From Bacteroidales bacterium (lineage in GTDB: Bacteria; Bacteroidota; Bacteroidia; Bacteroidales; Lentimicrobiaceae): a stretch of DNA of 64,000 nucleotides. Positions 37,140 to 46,083 of this stretch are shown here, in pieces. The position numbers and the translations under genes are program-made. Under the pieces are notes generated by a model. The model saw only the letters and a program-made list of their open reading frames with translations, ran no database searches and was not told the DNA's origin. How positions within the stretch are numbered: position 1 is the stretch's first letter; every line of letters starts with the position of its first letter. The stretch lies in assembly GCA_016709025.1 (NCBI GenBank), contig JADJEQ010000037.1:169501-233500 (forward strand). The letters run 5' to 3'.

Positions 37140-38927
37140 ATGAAAAATACGCGTAACTTTTGCATAATAGCACACATAGATCACGGCAAGAGCACCCTTG
37201 CCGACAGGTTGCTTGAATTCACCGGTACAATTTCTGAGCGCCAGCAACAAGACCAGGTTTTGGACGACATGGATCTTGAACGTGAGCGTGGCATAACCAT
37301 AAAGAGCCATGCCATACAGATGGAGTACAAGTTTGAAGGAGTTGACTATAAACTTAACCTGATCGACACACCGGGCCACGTTGACTTCTCCTACGAAGTG
37401 TCGCGATCAATTGCTGCCTGCGAGGGCGCATTGCTGATCATCGATGCTACTCAGGGTATCCAGGCACAAACCATTTCAAACCTATATCTTGCCCTGGAAC
37501 ACGATCTTGAAATCATTCCTGTGATGAACAAAATGGACATGGACAACGCCATGCCCGAAGATGTGGAAGAGCAGATCATCGATCTGATCGGCTGCAAATC
37601 TGAAGATATCATCAGGGCCAGCGGAAAAACCGGAATGGGCATTGACCTGATTCTCGAGGCAATCATTCATAAAGTCCCGTCACCGAAAGGAGATCCGGAA
37701 GCCCCGCTGCAGGCGCTGATTTTTGATTCTGTTTTTAATTCATACAGGGGCATCATCGCCTATTTCAGAATCATGAACGGACAGCTCCGGAAAGGCGACT
37801 TTGTTAAGTTCTTTGCTACCGGCAAGGAATACAATGCCGATGAAATCGGCGTGCTGAAACTCACCCAGCAACCCCGTGACTATTTAAGCGCCGGTGATGT
37901 CGGATATATCATTTCAGGAATAAAGGCTTCGCGCGAAGTTAAAGTCGGGGATACCATTACCCACGTTAAAAACCCCTGCGAAAAAGCCATTGAAGGATTT
38001 ACCAATGTAAAACCCATGGTGTATGCCGGGATTTATCCGGTTGATGCCGACGATTATGAAGAATTGCGTGCCTCGATGGAACGGCTTCAACTGAACGATG
38101 CTTCACTGGTTTTTGAGCCTGAATCTTCTGCTGCGCTGGGGTTTGGCTTCAGGTGCGGATTTCTCGGACTGCTGCACATGGAAATTATCCAGGAAAGGCT
38201 TGACCGGGAATTCAATATGGATGTGATTACAACCGTCCCCAACGTTTCATATAAGGCCTATACCACAAAAGGAGATATGATTGAGGTTCACAATCCTTCT
38301 GGATTACCGGCCCCCAATTACCTTGATTATATTGAAGAGCCGTTTATTACAGCTCAGATCATTTCAAAATCCGAATATGTGGGTGCTGTAATGACCTTGT
38401 GCATTGGTAAACGCGGAATGCTCAAAAACCAGATTTACCTTACCAGCGACCGGATCGAACTCACCGTGGAATTGCCATTGGGAGAGATCGTTTTTGACTT
38501 TTACGACAAGCTGAAAAGTATTTCAAAAGGATACGCCTCATTCGATTACCACATCACCGGATACAAACAGGCCAAGTTGGTGAGGCTCGATATCCTGCTT
38601 AACGGAGAGCCGGTTGACGCCCTTTCTACGCTGATCCACCAGGACAATGCATATGAGTTCGGCCGCCGTATGTGTTCCAAATTAAAGGAGCTGATCCCCA
38701 GGCAACAGTTTGATATTGCCATTCAGGCAGCCATCGGGGCTAAGGTGATTGCCCGCGAAACGGTAAAAGCCGTTCGCAAGGATGTAACCGCTAAATGTTA
38801 TGGCGGAGATATTACCCGTAAGCGCAAACTGCTCGAGAAACAGAAAAAGGGTAAGAAACGGATGCGTCAGGTCGGGAATGTGGAAATCCCGCAAACCGCA
38901 TTTTTGGCTGTGCTGAAGCTTGATTAG
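37140..38927 (+). CDS. lepA: Elongation factor 4 (LepA)
   Basis: 595 residues. GTPase motifs AHIDHGKSTLADR (G1), RGITI (G2), DTPGHVD (G3) and MNKMD (G4) are followed by the EF-G-like domains and the LepA-specific C-terminus (RRMCSKLKELIPRQQFDIAIQAAIG...KCYGGDITRKRKLLEKQKKG). It is a ribosome-associated GTPase involved in back-translocation/initiation quality control. TAAATTTG at 37127-37134 ends 5 nt before the ATG, suggesting a leaderless or very short-leader mRNA. Confidence 0.97.
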   Translation: MKNTRNFCIIAHIDHGKSTLADRLLEFTGTISERQQQDQVLDDMDLERERGITIKSHAIQMEYKFEGVDYKLNLIDTPGHVDFSYEVSRSIAACEGALLIIDATQGIQAQTISNLYLALEHDLEIIPVMNKMDMDNAMPEDVEEQIIDLIGCKSEDIIRASGKTGMGIDLILEAIIHKVPSPKGDPEAPLQALIFDSVFNSYRGIIAYFRIMNGQLRKGDFVKFFATGKEYNADEIGVLKLTQQPRDYLSAGDVGYIISGIKASREVKVGDTITHVKNPCEKAIEGFTNVKPMVYAGIYPVDADDYEELRASMERLQLNDASLVFEPESSAALGFGFRCGFLGLLHMEIIQERLDREFNMDVITTVPNVSYKAYTTKGDMIEVHNPSGLPAPNYLDYIEEPFITAQIISKSEYVGAVMTLCIGKRGMLKNQIYLTSDRIELTVELPLGEIVFDFYDKLKSISKGYASFDYHITGYKQAKLVRLDILLNGEPVDALSTLIHQDNAYEFGRRMCSKLKELIPRQQFDIAIQAAIGAKVIARETVKAVRKDVTAKCYGGDITRKRKLLEKQKKGKKRMRQVGNVEIPQTAFLAVLKLD

Positions 38928-39481
38928 GGTACAAGGCAGTTTTTCCGGCATTATCTAACGAGGATAACAGGTCACGTTACGCCTCTCTGAGGCTCTGCAA
39001 ACTTTTAATTACCTGATTTCTACCAACGTTGCGCCCCTCTGGGGCTGATTCCTATTTTCAGCTGAACTACAACTAAGATACACAGTGAAAATTTTAACCT
39101 CTGTTGACCTATGTAACTCTTCTGTTAAACCCTTGAGAAACAATAAAAAATTACACAGAGAGCACTGAGGTATCACAGAGATACACAGAGAAAATTGTAA
39201 GACTTTATGAGCCTCCGTGACTTTGAAACAATAAAAGTTATCAGCAGATTTTCAGAATAGGAAAGAACTCTGTGAACCTCTGTGACTTCTCTGTGGTTCT
39301 CTGTGAAACAAAAAAAGTTATCCACAGATTTTCAGAATAAGAAAAAAGTTTGGTGACTAATCTGAGCTTCAAAACCGGAGTTTGCGGACATTAGCCTCAG
39401 CCTGCCTGAGCCGCATGCTGGATTGCAGATTGCTCCGCCGAGGCAGGGACTCTTTAGATTACCAGACTATTGTAAATAATA
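38928..39481. repeat. Repeat-bearing spacer after lepA
   Basis: 554 nt with no credible gene. It contains AACGTTGCGCCCCTCTGGGG (39024-39043), a hairpin-forming motif. CTCTGTGA/CACAGAGA octamer-like units cover 39155-39310. Two ~41-bp near-identical blocks (39224-39264 and 39304-39344; core AGATTTTCAGAATA) start exactly 80 bp apart, ten octamer periods. No clear terminator for lepA was recognised. Confidence 0.75.
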
Positions 39482-40600
39482 TCAGATGTTGATGAGTTTA
39501 TGCTTGACCGCATAAAAAATAACCTCAATAATGTTTTTGGCTTCTATCTTGGTCATCAGATTGGCGCGGTGCTTTTCAACCGTACGGCTACTGATAAACA
39601 TTTTATCGGCAATCTCCTTGGTTGACAATCCTTTACAAACATAGCCCAACACTTCCAGTTCACGTTCTGAAAAACTGATTATTTCTTCGGTAGGCTTCTC
39701 TTTAACCGTTTCACTGACACCAAAAACTGAAATCAGTTTATTGATCAGTTCGGTTGATATGTAATTCCGGTTTCCGGATAACATATCCACTGCTTTCTCA
39801 AATTCTTCAATTTCGCTCAGGCTTAGCTTTTCGAGGCCCTGAGTTTCGGTAACTTCCGGTTTGCTAAGGGTAAGCATTCCGATCAGGCTTGACTTGCCTT
39901 TTACTTTAAGTCCTTCTATTCCAAACAATTCCAGATTAATTGTTTCACCATCTTTTCGCCCGGCTCTGAACTTAATGTGTATTTCCTTTTCGAAACCACG
40001 CTGGCATCTGCTTATTTTTTCCAGGGCAGCTGCTTTATCCTGTTCAACAATCAGATCATTAAAACCCATTTTCAGAAGTTCATCACGGGTGTAACCAAGT
40101 GTTGCTGAAAGGCTTGGATTTGATTCAATAAAACGTTCATCCTGATAAATGTAGATACCATAGGGTGAAATCATTGACAATGCAATGAATTTTTCCTCAT
40201 TGGCTTTTCGGTGTGCTTCAGCTTTATTTAGTCGGGTAGCAATCGAAGTAAGTAATTCGTCGTATTCAAATGGTTTTACAATATAATCATCAGCGCCCAG
40301 CTGCATTCCAAACCGAATATCCTTCAGCTCTGATTTGGCTGTCAGAAATACAAACGGTATCATTGCTGTGGCTGAACTTTCCTTCAAAACATTGAAAACA
40401 TCGTAACCGCTGATCTCATTCATGGAAATATCGCAAAGAATAAGATCGGGCATCAGCGCAAAGGCTTTTTGAATACCGGCAGCTCCGTCGCTTGCATGGG
40501 TAACATCATAGCCCTTTACACGTAAAAGATTAGAAATGGTAATTGCAAGCGATTTATCGTCTTCAACCAAAAGAACCTTGATATTGTTAGCTTCGTTCAT
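39482..40600 (-). CDS. Response regulator: REC - PAS - LuxR-type HTH
   Basis: 372 residues. The receiver domain (~7-125) has VLLVEDD, phospho-acceptor Asp in LILCDISM, and the switch Lys in DDYIVKPF. A PAS-like domain follows (~140-255; YGIYIYQDERFIESNPSLSATLGYTRDEL). The C-terminal LuxR-type HTH (~310-365) reads FSERELEVLGYVCKGLSTKE, then the recognition region IADKMFISSRTVEKHRANLM. A PAS domain between receiver and HTH is less common than the simple REC-HTH form. It starts 18 nt after the kinase gene on the same strand, so they should be partners. Confidence 0.9.
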   Translation of the reverse strand: MNEANNIKVLLVEDDKSLAITISNLLRVKGYDVTHASDGAAGIQKAFALMPDLILCDISMNEISGYDVFNVLKESSATAMIPFVFLTAKSELKDIRFGMQLGADDYIVKPFEYDELLTSIATRLNKAEAHRKANEEKFIALSMISPYGIYIYQDERFIESNPSLSATLGYTRDELLKMGFNDLIVEQDKAAALEKISRCQRGFEKEIHIKFRAGRKDGETINLELFGIEGLKVKGKSSLIGMLTLSKPEVTETQGLEKLSLSEIEEFEKAVDMLSGNRNYISTELINKLISVFGVSETVKEKPTEEIISFSERELEVLGYVCKGLSTKEIADKMFISSRTVEKHRANLMTKIEAKNIIEVIFYAVKHKLINI

Positions 40601-40618
40601 TGTAGTTTCTCTGTATTA

Positions 40619-42154
40619 TTAACCCTGTATTCCGGCTTCTCCGGCAACAGGAAGTACAACTTTAAAAATTGAGCCTATTCCGGTTTTACTTTCAAAACTG
40701 ATTTCTCCCCTGTGAAGCTTCAGGCAATCCCCAACCACAGCCAGACCAAGCCCGGAACCTCTTGCATGTTTCGAATTGCTGGCTCTGTAAAACGGTTCAA
40801 ATATATAACTCATTTCGTCTTCCGGAATGCCAATCCCATGATCGGTAATTGCGAAACCGGCCAAACCGGGTGAAATCATGTAAACCTCAAATTTTACCCT
40901 GGATTTTTTATCGGAAAATTTCAGGGCATTCAGCAACAGGTTTGTAAAGATATGACTAAAAAGCGATTCATCAACCCATATTTCATCAGGCATCTGACCA
41001 ATTAGCAGGTCAATGCGATCGGGTACCATTTCCATCTCGTTCAATTCCTTTACCAGACTGCTGCAAAGCAATTTAAGGTCAGTCAGAGCTGGTTTAAACT
41101 CCAGTTTTCCCTTTTTAACTGCATCAATCACTGTAACTTTATCCAAAACCCTAAGCAACGATTTCACCGCCATCCGGCTCAATTCAAATGCGTCGTTGAT
41201 GGTATCCGCATCCAGCTCAAACCGGTGATTTTCCAATAGCTGAAGGTTGCTGTAGATGATTGACAGCGGTGTACGGAACTCATGTGAAATGGTAGAAATA
41301 TATTTTGACTTGACATTGCTCAGTTCTATTTCACGCTCGAGAGAGCTGCGCAGCTCTTCCTGCATGGCCTTGCGTTCTGAAATATCCCTTATCAGGGCAT
41401 GCACCCCGAGAATATGTCCATCGGGACCTGCAAATGAAGCGGCTGTGACTTCAGCCCAGCGTTTTTCATGATCATCCCGGATAAACTCAATTTCGAACAA
41501 TTGCTTTCTGATGCCAAAATCCGGCTGCCTCAGATCCTCCCAGGTTTTTACCAGCCTGCTGAAGGAATCAGGTGTTAGGATATTGCTAAGTGGAATGCAG
41601 GAAATTTCTTCGGCATTATATCCGGTGAGGTTTTTAATGGAAGCACTCATAAAGGCCAGGCGTGCATCAGTGCCGACAACACAAAAGACATCGGTCATAT
41701 TTTCGGCTACCAGACTGAACAACACTTTACGGCTTCCGATTTCATCAACGCAATCAAGGTAAAATGTAACATTCCGGAATGTCGAGAACAGGAATTCAAA
41801 GCCTTCTGATTTTACCGGAAACTTGCTGACCAGGAATTTATAATCGGAACCTTCGAAAGATAGTTCGTGCATATATTCCAGCATAACCCCGTTCTCCAAA
41901 ACCTCTTTATCCTCCGATTCAGCACGTTCCATCAGCTGATCGATAGCAAGCAGCCAAAACCGGGGTAACTGTACATCAAAACCGGAAACCGGATCAGATG
42001 AACGACTGTTATTATAGGTAAACTGATCAGGCCTGCTGTCAGACCGCCTGACATATGAATAAACCGAATAACCCAACACCAGGGGTTTACCTGAAGAGGC
42101 TAACAATTGGACTTCACCGGGTGCAAAAAGTTCTGGTAGTTTATGAGAAACCAT
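40619..42154 (-). CDS. Soluble PAS-containing sensor histidine kinase
   Basis: 511 residues with no predicted membrane segment. An N-terminal region of unknown type (~1-160) is followed by a PAS domain (~165-280; VFCVVGTDARLAFMSASIKNLTGY...GVHALIRDISERKAMQEE), HisKA with the phospho-accepting His in STISHEFRTPLS (~300), and a HATPase domain (NALKFSDKKS; DHGIGIPEDEMSYIFEPFYR; GSGLGLAVV). It probably senses a cytoplasmic signal and phosphorylates the response regulator encoded 18 nt downstream. Confidence 0.92.
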   Translation of the reverse strand: MVSHKLPELFAPGEVQLLASSGKPLVLGYSVYSYVRRSDSRPDQFTYNNSRSSDPVSGFDVQLPRFWLLAIDQLMERAESEDKEVLENGVMLEYMHELSFEGSDYKFLVSKFPVKSEGFEFLFSTFRNVTFYLDCVDEIGSRKVLFSLVAENMTDVFCVVGTDARLAFMSASIKNLTGYNAEEISCIPLSNILTPDSFSRLVKTWEDLRQPDFGIRKQLFEIEFIRDDHEKRWAEVTAASFAGPDGHILGVHALIRDISERKAMQEELRSSLEREIELSNVKSKYISTISHEFRTPLSIIYSNLQLLENHRFELDADTINDAFELSRMAVKSLLRVLDKVTVIDAVKKGKLEFKPALTDLKLLCSSLVKELNEMEMVPDRIDLLIGQMPDEIWVDESLFSHIFTNLLLNALKFSDKKSRVKFEVYMISPGLAGFAITDHGIGIPEDEMSYIFEPFYRASNSKHARGSGLGLAVVGDCLKLHRGEISFESKTGIGSIFKVVLPVAGEAGIQG

Positions 42155-42269
42155 CGTGTATTAATTATGATGCAAATAACTTCAAAATTCAGTAAACTCA
42201 ATAGGTTAATACCAAAATGGGTCAATTGTAACCAAAAAAAAGAGGCTGAGGTTAAGTTTAAGATTTAAA

Positions 42270-42477
42270 GATGGTTTAAATTTTGTTAAACTCTATGAAT
42301 AGGCCTGTCCTTTAGGGCGGGTTTAGAATATAATTTCAAAGACAAAGGCAAAATCCTGAAAATTTGTAAATTAATAATAAATTTTTCAGGATTTTACCCC
42401 CGGTGTTTCTGTTTTGTTATTATACCCGCCCTAAAGGACGGGCCTATTGAAAATGGAATCAAAATTTAAACAGTCTC
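42270..42477. repeat. Nested-hairpin MITE-like element, copy 2
   Basis: About 208 bp. The right terminus AAAATTTAAACAGTCTC matches copy 1, and the left terminus reads ATGGTTTAAATTTTG. Inner arms are GTCCTTTAGGGCGGG and CCCGCCCTAAAGGAC; the core hairpin GGCAAAATCCTGAAAATTT pairs with AAATTTTTCAGGATTTTACC. Relative to copy 1 the right core arm differs but stays complementary to the left. It lies between a divergent kinase gene and the ECF sigma gene, about 30 nt from the ECF promoter. Confidence 0.85.
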
Positions 42478-42506
42478 TAAATAAAATAAAAAAAACATGC
42501 GCCGCC

Positions 42507-42533
42507 TGTAACATTTTTGCTTTAATATTGTCA
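42507..42533 (+). promoter_or_regulatory. Candidate ECF-dependent promoter of the sigma-factor operon
   Basis: TGTAAC (42507-42512), 17 nt, GTCA (42530-42533). The same TGTAAC...GTCA pair with an 18-nt spacer occurs before the GIN-domain gene (44326-44353). It resembles ECF-type -35/-10 elements and would make the sigma gene autoregulated. Confidence 0.5.
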
Positions 42534-42564
42534 TAGTAGAAGCCGACTGAACCAATCATGGCAG

Positions 42565-43044
42565 ATGACAACAGCGGAATACAATAGTTGCGTAAGCAAA
42601 TTTTCGAACGGAGTTTACCGTTTTATCCTCAAAAATATAGGGGATACAGAGCGTGCGCGGGATATTGTGCAGGACTCGTTCCTCAAGATGTGGGAAAAAG
42701 CAGGGGATATCTCCTACGATAAATCAAAATCTTACCTCTTTACTGCGGCTTATCATACCATGATTGATGACATCAGACGACAAAAACGCATTACCGGTCT
42801 CAATGAAGTAAATGACCTGACTGTGGATAATTCGTTTAATGACCTGCAGGAAGTGCTGAACACCGCACTCCTTAAATTACCTGAGATTCAAAAAGCTGTA
42901 ATCACCCTCAGGGATTACGAGGGGTATTCCTATGAAGAAATCGGTGAAATTACGGGTTTGAATGAATCACAGGTGAAGGTTTATATTTATCGGGCAAGAG
43001 TGAGCCTGAAGAATTATATTGGCAGCCTTGACCGGGTAATATAA
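42565..43044 (+). CDS. ECF-type RNA polymerase sigma factor
   Basis: 159 residues. Region 2 includes ERARDIVQDSFLKMWEK and SYLFTAAYHTMIDDIRRQKR; region 4 includes ALLKLPEIQKAVITLRDYEG and the helix-turn-helix YEEIGEITGLNESQVKVYIYRA. It is a minimal two-domain extracytoplasmic-function sigma factor. The next gene, 27 nt downstream, encodes a single-pass membrane protein that is the probable anti-sigma factor, and the third gene carries a matching promoter element. The operon probably responds to an envelope condition. Confidence 0.93.
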   Translation: MTTAEYNSCVSKFSNGVYRFILKNIGDTERARDIVQDSFLKMWEKAGDISYDKSKSYLFTAAYHTMIDDIRRQKRITGLNEVNDLTVDNSFNDLQEVLNTALLKLPEIQKAVITLRDYEGYSYEEIGEITGLNESQVKVYIYRARVSLKNYIGSLDRVI

Positions 43045-43071
43045 ACCAACAGGCATAAGGAGAGAGATGCC

Positions 43072-44211
43072 ATGAGGGAGATGAAAAAAATAGACAGAAC
43101 GAATTACGAAGCATTCGTAATCAGCTACCTCGACGGAACACTTGATCCGGTTGAAACGGCCGAATTGTTGTTATTTCTGGAACAAAACCGTGATCTGAAA
43201 GAAGAAGTTTCAGGCATTGCGCCGCTTGTTCTGAACCCTGATCAGGAAATTCATTATGATTTTAAAGAGCTGTTGATACAACCAGCCGACCAAAATGCTG
43301 TTAACCTTTCCTTAGTCAATTTTCATCTTTATTTTATTGCTGCGCATGAAGGAGACCTGTCACCCATTGGGTTAAATGCAGTTAACACATTTATCAGGAA
43401 TCATCCTGAGCTAAAGAAGGATTACGAACTTTATGCAGCAACCAGGCTGGTTGCCGATCCGGCAATCGGGTTCCCGGATTCCGGCCGGCTAAAAAAACCG
43501 GTGATTTCCGGCATTCGCAAATTCATTTACCTGAGTGCTGCAGCAGCCAGTATACTTATATTGGTTACTCTTTACCTGAGGATTGATCCCGTTGAATCAC
43601 CCGGTATCGCAGAAAAAATCGGGGGTAAAGAAGTTTCAATTGATCGGTTACCCGACAAAAAAAACAACCCTACCGTTAACCCGGGTGTAAAAACAAGCAC
43701 TGCGAAAACCCCTGAAAAAGAAAAAGCTGCAATAAAAACCATAAAAACTTCAGCCGATAAAAAAGGCAGTCAGCCCCCCACTCCATCGGAAAGAAATTCA
43801 GATGAGATCATACGAATACCTTCACGTCAGATACTTAACAACACTACGGAACCATTTAACGGCAATGCCCGCAACTTTTACTCCGGCCTTTTCGAGGATA
43901 TAACAAAAGCGCAGGAACCAATGCTTGCCGGGCTTGAACCAAATATTGCAGAAACTCCGGAAAACTCTCCTTCCAATACCAGAACCGGGAGACGAATGAG
44001 CAACCTGCTCAGAAATGGGGCCCAGATAGCATCGCAGGTTAATCAATCGTTCAGTGGCTGGATGCTGGCTGATATTGGCATTGAAGGAATCAACGCTCTC
44101 ACTGACAATAATCTGAAACTTGAACGCATTGCCAATCCCGACGGAAGTACTGAAAAAGTCCGGATAACTGAGGATGGATCAGGTTATTCATTTTCCAGAA
44201 ACCCAAATTGA
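43072..44211 (+). CDS. Probable membrane-anchored anti-sigma factor
   Basis: 379 residues. The cytoplasmic N-terminus (residues ~1-30, NYEAFVISYLDGTLDPVETAELLLFL) looks like a Bacteroidota anti-sigma opening. A single hydrophobic segment at ~150-166 (FIYLSAAAASILILVTLYL) is followed by a Lys/Pro/Ser-rich periplasmic linker and a C-terminal region without a recognised domain. AAGGAGAG about 10 nt upstream supports ATG 43072; ATG 43081 is an alternative. Assignment rests mainly on operon position and topology. Confidence 0.7.
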   Translation: MREMKKIDRTNYEAFVISYLDGTLDPVETAELLLFLEQNRDLKEEVSGIAPLVLNPDQEIHYDFKELLIQPADQNAVNLSLVNFHLYFIAAHEGDLSPIGLNAVNTFIRNHPELKKDYELYAATRLVADPAIGFPDSGRLKKPVISGIRKFIYLSAAAASILILVTLYLRIDPVESPGIAEKIGGKEVSIDRLPDKKNNPTVNPGVKTSTAKTPEKEKAAIKTIKTSADKKGSQPPTPSERNSDEIIRIPSRQILNNTTEPFNGNARNFYSGLFEDITKAQEPMLAGLEPNIAETPENSPSNTRTGRRMSNLLRNGAQIASQVNQSFSGWMLADIGIEGINALTDNNLKLERIANPDGSTEKVRITEDGSGYSFSRNPN

Positions 44212-44325
44212 TTGCCTGAATTAAATTACAATTCCCCACTATTCGGTTCTTTTATATGGTTGCATGAATATGCACTCAAAAAAAATAATTGTACTTACAA
44301 TAAAAATAAAAAAAAATACAAAGGC

Positions 44326-44353
44326 TGTAACAAACCAGACAAGCTTGCCGTCA
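44326..44353 (+). promoter_or_regulatory. Candidate ECF-dependent promoter of the GIN-domain gene
   Basis: TGTAAC (44326-44331), 18 nt, GTCA (44350-44353), matching the element before the sigma gene. It lies 31 nt before the next start codon. Confidence 0.5.
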
Positions 44354-44384
44354 CAATGAAAAACACGATATAATCCAAATAGCC

Positions 44385-45932
44385 ATGAAAACTACTTTAT
44401 CACTCAGGAAGTCAACTTTTGTTGCTGCTCTGATAATGACCTTTAGCCTGGCAGCCCAGGCACAATCAAAAGGCAGCGGGAAACTGGTAAAACAAGACCG
44501 TGATGTTTCAATGTTTACAGAAATTGAAGCAGGAAGTGCATTTGAAATCATTCTGGAACAAGGAGAACCTCTGAAGGTTACCGTGGAAACAGACGACAAT
44601 TATCTTGAAAAAATTACCACCACCGTCCGTAATAACCGTTTGATTGTGGAATCAAGCGGGATGAAAAACCCAACAGCTATGAAGGTATATGTTAAAATGC
44701 CTGATCTGACTTCATTGGAATTAAGTGGAGCCGCCCGTTTGGATTCAAAAGGAGAATTTAAAATAAACAACCTCGATATTGAAGCAAGTGGAGCATCAAA
44801 AGTTAATATGATGACAGATGCTCAACTGATAAAAAGCGATGTCAGCGGAGCAGCAAAAGTTATGCTGGATGGCAAAGCAACCAGTCTTGATGCAGATGTT
44901 TCAGGTGCAGCTTTGCTTGAAGCATTAAAATTAGTAGCGCAGTCTGTTACCATCAATATCAGCGGAGCCGGAAAAGCCAGGGTTTATGCGATAAACGAAT
45001 TGAATGCAGAGCTCAGCGGAGCTGGAAATTTAGCTTATTACGATGATCCGGATCTTAAAAAACTGAGCCAGCAAGGCACTTATAACTTCCAGTTTCAGAA
45101 CCCGGAAATTCCTGAAGAAGAAGACACGGAAGGGATACTCAGTACCACTGAGTCGGGAGATTCCACGCTTATCAACATCGGCGATATAAAAGTTCAGGTT
45201 ATTGAAGGCAATCCAACCAGGGTGACCATAGGGAACAATGAACTTGAGGTTGATGAAGAAGGAAATGTTGATTTCAAACGCAACCGTCAGGACAAGTACG
45301 ATGGGCATTGGGGCGGATTTGAATTAGGCATCAATGGATACCTGAACAGTGATATGGGATTCGATATGCCGGCCGGATACGAATATCTTGATCTTCGTTA
45401 TGAAAAATCAACCAATGTAGCACTCAACCTGATTGAACAGAATTTCAACCTTATCAGAAATCATTTTGGTATAACAACCGGCCTTGGTATAGAGTGGCAG
45501 AATTACCGGTTTGATAACAATGTTATTTTTACTACCAATGATGACGGTGTAGACGGCGGTTTTTACGAAGGAGAGAAAAACTATACAAAAAGCAAACTTG
45601 TTGTTAATTACCTGAATGTGCCCGTTATATTTGAATATCAGACAAACAGGTTTTCCAAGAAAAACAGTTTTCATATCGGAGCAGGTCTGCTTACCGGTTT
45701 AAGAATAGGTTCTCACACTAAAATGGTTTACGAAGATGGTGAAAAGCAGAAAGAAAAATACCATGACGATGATGGATTTGATATTAATCCTTTCAGTTTC
45801 AGGCTTACGACCCGTATTGGATGGGGAAAAATCAATCTGTTTGCGAATTATTCACTGAACACCATGTTTGAGAAAGGTCGTGGCCCGGAACTTTACCCGT
45901 TTGTAGCAGGAATTACACTGTTAAGCTGGTAA
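44385..45932 (+). CDS. Head GIN domain (DUF2807) protein fused to an outer-membrane beta-barrel domain
   Basis: 515 residues. A signal peptide (~1-26, ending AAQAQ) precedes a right-handed parallel beta-helix-like GIN domain (~35-215) with repeating SGAAR/SGASK/SGAAK/SGAGK turns. An acidic linker (PEIPEEEDTEGI) leads to a C-terminal half (~300-515) of alternating polar/hydrophobic strands ending in Trp (WGGFELGINGYLNSDMG...FAGITLLSW-like), typical of PorT-like outer-membrane barrels. It follows the ECF sigma and anti-sigma genes and shares the promoter element, so it is the likely output of that system. The biochemical role is unknown. Confidence 0.82.
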   Translation: MKTTLSLRKSTFVAALIMTFSLAAQAQSKGSGKLVKQDRDVSMFTEIEAGSAFEIILEQGEPLKVTVETDDNYLEKITTTVRNNRLIVESSGMKNPTAMKVYVKMPDLTSLELSGAARLDSKGEFKINNLDIEASGASKVNMMTDAQLIKSDVSGAAKVMLDGKATSLDADVSGAALLEALKLVAQSVTINISGAGKARVYAINELNAELSGAGNLAYYDDPDLKKLSQQGTYNFQFQNPEIPEEEDTEGILSTTESGDSTLINIGDIKVQVIEGNPTRVTIGNNELEVDEEGNVDFKRNRQDKYDGHWGGFELGINGYLNSDMGFDMPAGYEYLDLRYEKSTNVALNLIEQNFNLIRNHFGITTGLGIEWQNYRFDNNVIFTTNDDGVDGGFYEGEKNYTKSKLVVNYLNVPVIFEYQTNRFSKKNSFHIGAGLLTGLRIGSHTKMVYEDGEKQKEKYHDDDGFDINPFSFRLTTRIGWGKINLFANYSLNTMFEKGRGPELYPFVAGITLLSW

Positions 45933-45956
45933 ACTGAGCCATGTTGCATCTGCCAA

Positions 45957-45989
45957 TGCTGCTATCCGAAAGGATGGCAGCATTTTTCT
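45957..45989 (+). terminator. Terminator after the GIN-domain gene
   Basis: TGCTGCTATCC-GAAA-GGATGGCAGCA stem with a stable tetraloop and T-run, about 25 nt after the stop. Confidence 0.9.
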
Positions 45990-46083
45990 TTTATAAAAAA
46001 AGTATTAATTTTACCCCCATCAAAAAGAGAAATAAATAGCTCACTATAAGCCATTAAACTGATAAACAAATACATACAACCAT

